Of a stretch of DNA of 7,899 nucleotides, positions 6,753 to 7,899 are shown piece by piece. Made by a program: the position numbers and the translations under genes. The stretch is from Thiomicrospira sp. UBA5634. Lineage in GTDB: Bacteria > Pseudomonadota > Gammaproteobacteria > Thiomicrospirales > Thiomicrospiraceae. How positions within the stretch are numbered: the first letter of the stretch is position 1; each line of letters starts with the position of its first letter. The notes below the pieces were generated by a model, which did no database searches, was not told the DNA's origin, and saw nothing but the letters and a program-made list of their open reading frames with translations. The DNA lies in NCBI GenBank assembly GCA_002421475.1, contig DIJW01000195.1, positions 2,036-9,934 of the forward strand, in the 5' to 3' direction.

Positions 6753-7682
6753 ATGATCCAACAAAAATATCGCCTCGTCACCCGCAGTGACTTTGATGGG
6801 TTGGTATGTGCCGTCATCTTGAAAGAAAAAGACTTGATTGATGAAATTGTATTTGTGCACCCCAAAGATATGCAGGATGGCAAAGTGGATATCGGGCCAA
6901 GAGATATCACCACTAACCTTCCCTATGTAAAGGGTTGTTATTTAGCATTTGACCATCATCACAGTGAAGGCTTACGTAACAAAAAAGTCGACAACCACAT
7001 CATTGATGTTAACGCGCCTTCTGCTGCGCGCGTGGTATATGACTATTACGGCGGCAAATCAGCGCTACCACGCATTCATGATGATTTAATGGAAGCGGTA
7101 GATAAAGCCGATTCGGCACAATTTAGCCGTGAAGAAATCCTCAACCCAAGCGGCTGGGCGTTACTGAACTTTTTAATGGACGCACGAACCGGCCTGGGTC
7201 GTTTCCGTGAGTTTCGCATCTCAAACTATCAGTTAATGATGGAATTGATTGATTACTGTCGTGATCACACCATTGATGAAATCTGCCAACTGCCGGATGT
7301 CAAAGAGCGTATTGAACTCTATTTTAAATACGAAGAACAAGCTAAGGAGCAGTTGCTACGTTGCTCTAAACAGGTTGGCAATTTAGTCATCTTAGACTTA
7401 CGTAACGAAGAGAAAATTTATCCAACTAACCGCTTTACCATTTATGCAATGTACCCGGATGCCAATATTTCGATTCACATCCTATGGGGTTTAAAACAAC
7501 AAAACACCGTGTTTGCAATCGGCAAATCCATCTTAAACCGCACCTCAAAAACCAATGTAGGGGAGTTATGTTTGAAATATAATGGCGGCGGTCACCAAGC
7601 GGCCGGTACGTGTCAAATGCAAAACTATCAAGCCGAAGCGACGCTATTAGCATTAACGCAACAAATCAACGCTGACGGTTAA
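6753..7682 (+). CDS. DHH/DHHA1 family phosphoesterase (exopolyphosphatase-like)
   Basis: This is a 309-aa cytoplasmic protein of the DHH phosphoesterase superfamily, which includes RecJ, NrnA/Orn-like nucleases and type II pyrophosphatase/exopolyphosphatase relatives. Metal-binding motifs appear in order: TRSDFDGL (D13 and D15), AFDHHHSE (D67-H68-H69), and DKADSAQF (D117 and D120). The C-terminal DHHA1 domain ends with the substrate-binding NGGGHQAAG (277-285). The catalytic set is complete, so a Mn- or Mg-dependent phosphoester or phosphoanhydride hydrolase is expected. The substrate (polyphosphate, nanoRNA or a cyclic dinucleotide product) cannot be settled from sequence alone. AAGGAA lies 8 nt before the ATG. 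The gene starts 46 nt after the thioredoxin-like gene with no terminator between, so read-through from fumC is plausible. Its TAA overlaps the stop codon of the convergent CBS gene. Confidence 0.9.
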   Translation: MIQQKYRLVTRSDFDGLVCAVILKEKDLIDEIVFVHPKDMQDGKVDIGPRDITTNLPYVKGCYLAFDHHHSEGLRNKKVDNHIIDVNAPSAARVVYDYYGGKSALPRIHDDLMEAVDKADSAQFSREEILNPSGWALLNFLMDARTGLGRFREFRISNYQLMMELIDYCRDHTIDEICQLPDVKERIELYFKYEEQAKEQLLRCSKQVGNLVILDLRNEEKIYPTNRFTIYAMYPDANISIHILWGLKQQNTVFAIGKSILNRTSKTNVGELCLKYNGGGHQAAGTCQMQNYQAEATLLALTQQINADG

Positions 7683-7899
7683 GCGTAAATCTCAAGCGGG
7701 GGCAATTTCGCCAACCGCTTGATTAAATCCGACCGTGTAATAATTCCGATTATCCGCCCCATTTCTGACATCACCGGCAACGCCCCAATTCTATACTCAC
7801 TCATTACAAATGCGGCACGACGAATATCTACCTTGGCTTGGGTGGTTATCACTTCACGTTTTGCAATATCTATAATCGGTCTATCCGCGGGTGTTTCTA
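7679..7899 (-). CDS. CBS-domain protein, C-terminal part (truncated by window edge)
   Basis: The - strand frame is open from the right window edge down to a TAA at 7681-7679, giving 72 residues that begin ETPADRPIIDIAKREVI and end LPPLEIYA. This is the second half of a CBS module. It shows the typical opening VITTQAKVDIRRAAFVM, then YRIGALPVM, then RIIGIITRSDLIKRL. CBS pairs bind adenosyl nucleotides such as AMP, ATP or SAM and regulate an attached or partner protein. The N-terminal part lies outside the window, so it could be a stand-alone CBS protein or the tail of a larger one. The gene converges on the DHH phosphoesterase with no spacer. The terminal residues are encoded across the 7692-7722 hairpin. 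Confidence 0.85.
   Translation of the reverse strand, partial: ETPADRPIIDIAKREVITTQAKVDIRRAAFVMSEYRIGALPVMSEMGRIIGIITRSDLIKRLAKLPPLEIYA
7692..7722. repeat. Inverted repeat just after the DHH gene, possible weak terminator
   Basis: TCAAGCGG (7692-7699) pairs perfectly with CCGCTTGA (7715-7722), and an inner GGC/GCC pair (7701-7703 with 7710-7712) extends it across a mismatch. It begins 10 nt after the DHH stop codon, a terminator-like position, but no T-tract follows on the + strand. It lies within CBS coding sequence. Confidence 0.35.

Noticed and set aside
1..7899. A defence island, prophage or other new multi-gene system
   Set aside because: All genes belong to recognisable housekeeping or signalling families. 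There is no integrase, transposase, repeat array or abrupt change in base composition.

Overview
The window reads as an ordinary chromosomal stretch of a gammaproteobacterium. The evidence is a very E. coli-like EttA, a proteobacterial class II fumarase, and compact gene packing with few gaps. The base composition is moderately AT-leaning by eye. The secreted DsrE-fold protein and the mix of signalling genes would suit a sulfur-oxidising lineage of the Thiomicrospira/Hydrogenovibrio kind, but that placement is inference. No mobile element, CRISPR array, tRNA or rRNA was seen.

Left part (1-2472, + strand): the 3' two thirds of ettA (ribosome-associated ABC-F ATPase) is followed after 15 nt by a PAS-GGDEF protein with a degenerate active site (SCDQF in place of GGDEF). 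After 34 nt comes a small secreted DsrE-like protein. A 14-bp-stem hairpin with T-tracts on both sides (2522-2558) closes this block and also the convergent block to its right.

Middle (2596-4803, - strand): a two-gene phosphorelay operon. A sensor-less soluble hybrid histidine kinase (HisKA-HATPase-REC-Hpt) lies 24 nt upstream of a NarL/LuxR-type response regulator. Together they contain every His and Asp needed for a four-step relay. The kinase gene also carries a perfect 22-bp palindrome (4597-4618).

Right part (4938-7682, + strand): divergent from the kinase are fumC, a thioredoxin-fold protein 17 nt downstream, and a DHH/DHHA1 phosphoesterase after a further 46 nt. This block converges on the C-terminal end of a CBS-domain protein on the - strand. 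The two stop codons overlap in one TTAA.

No clearly new multi-gene system is visible. The points most worth a second look are the degenerate GGDEF protein, the kinase with no sensory region, and the coding palindrome.
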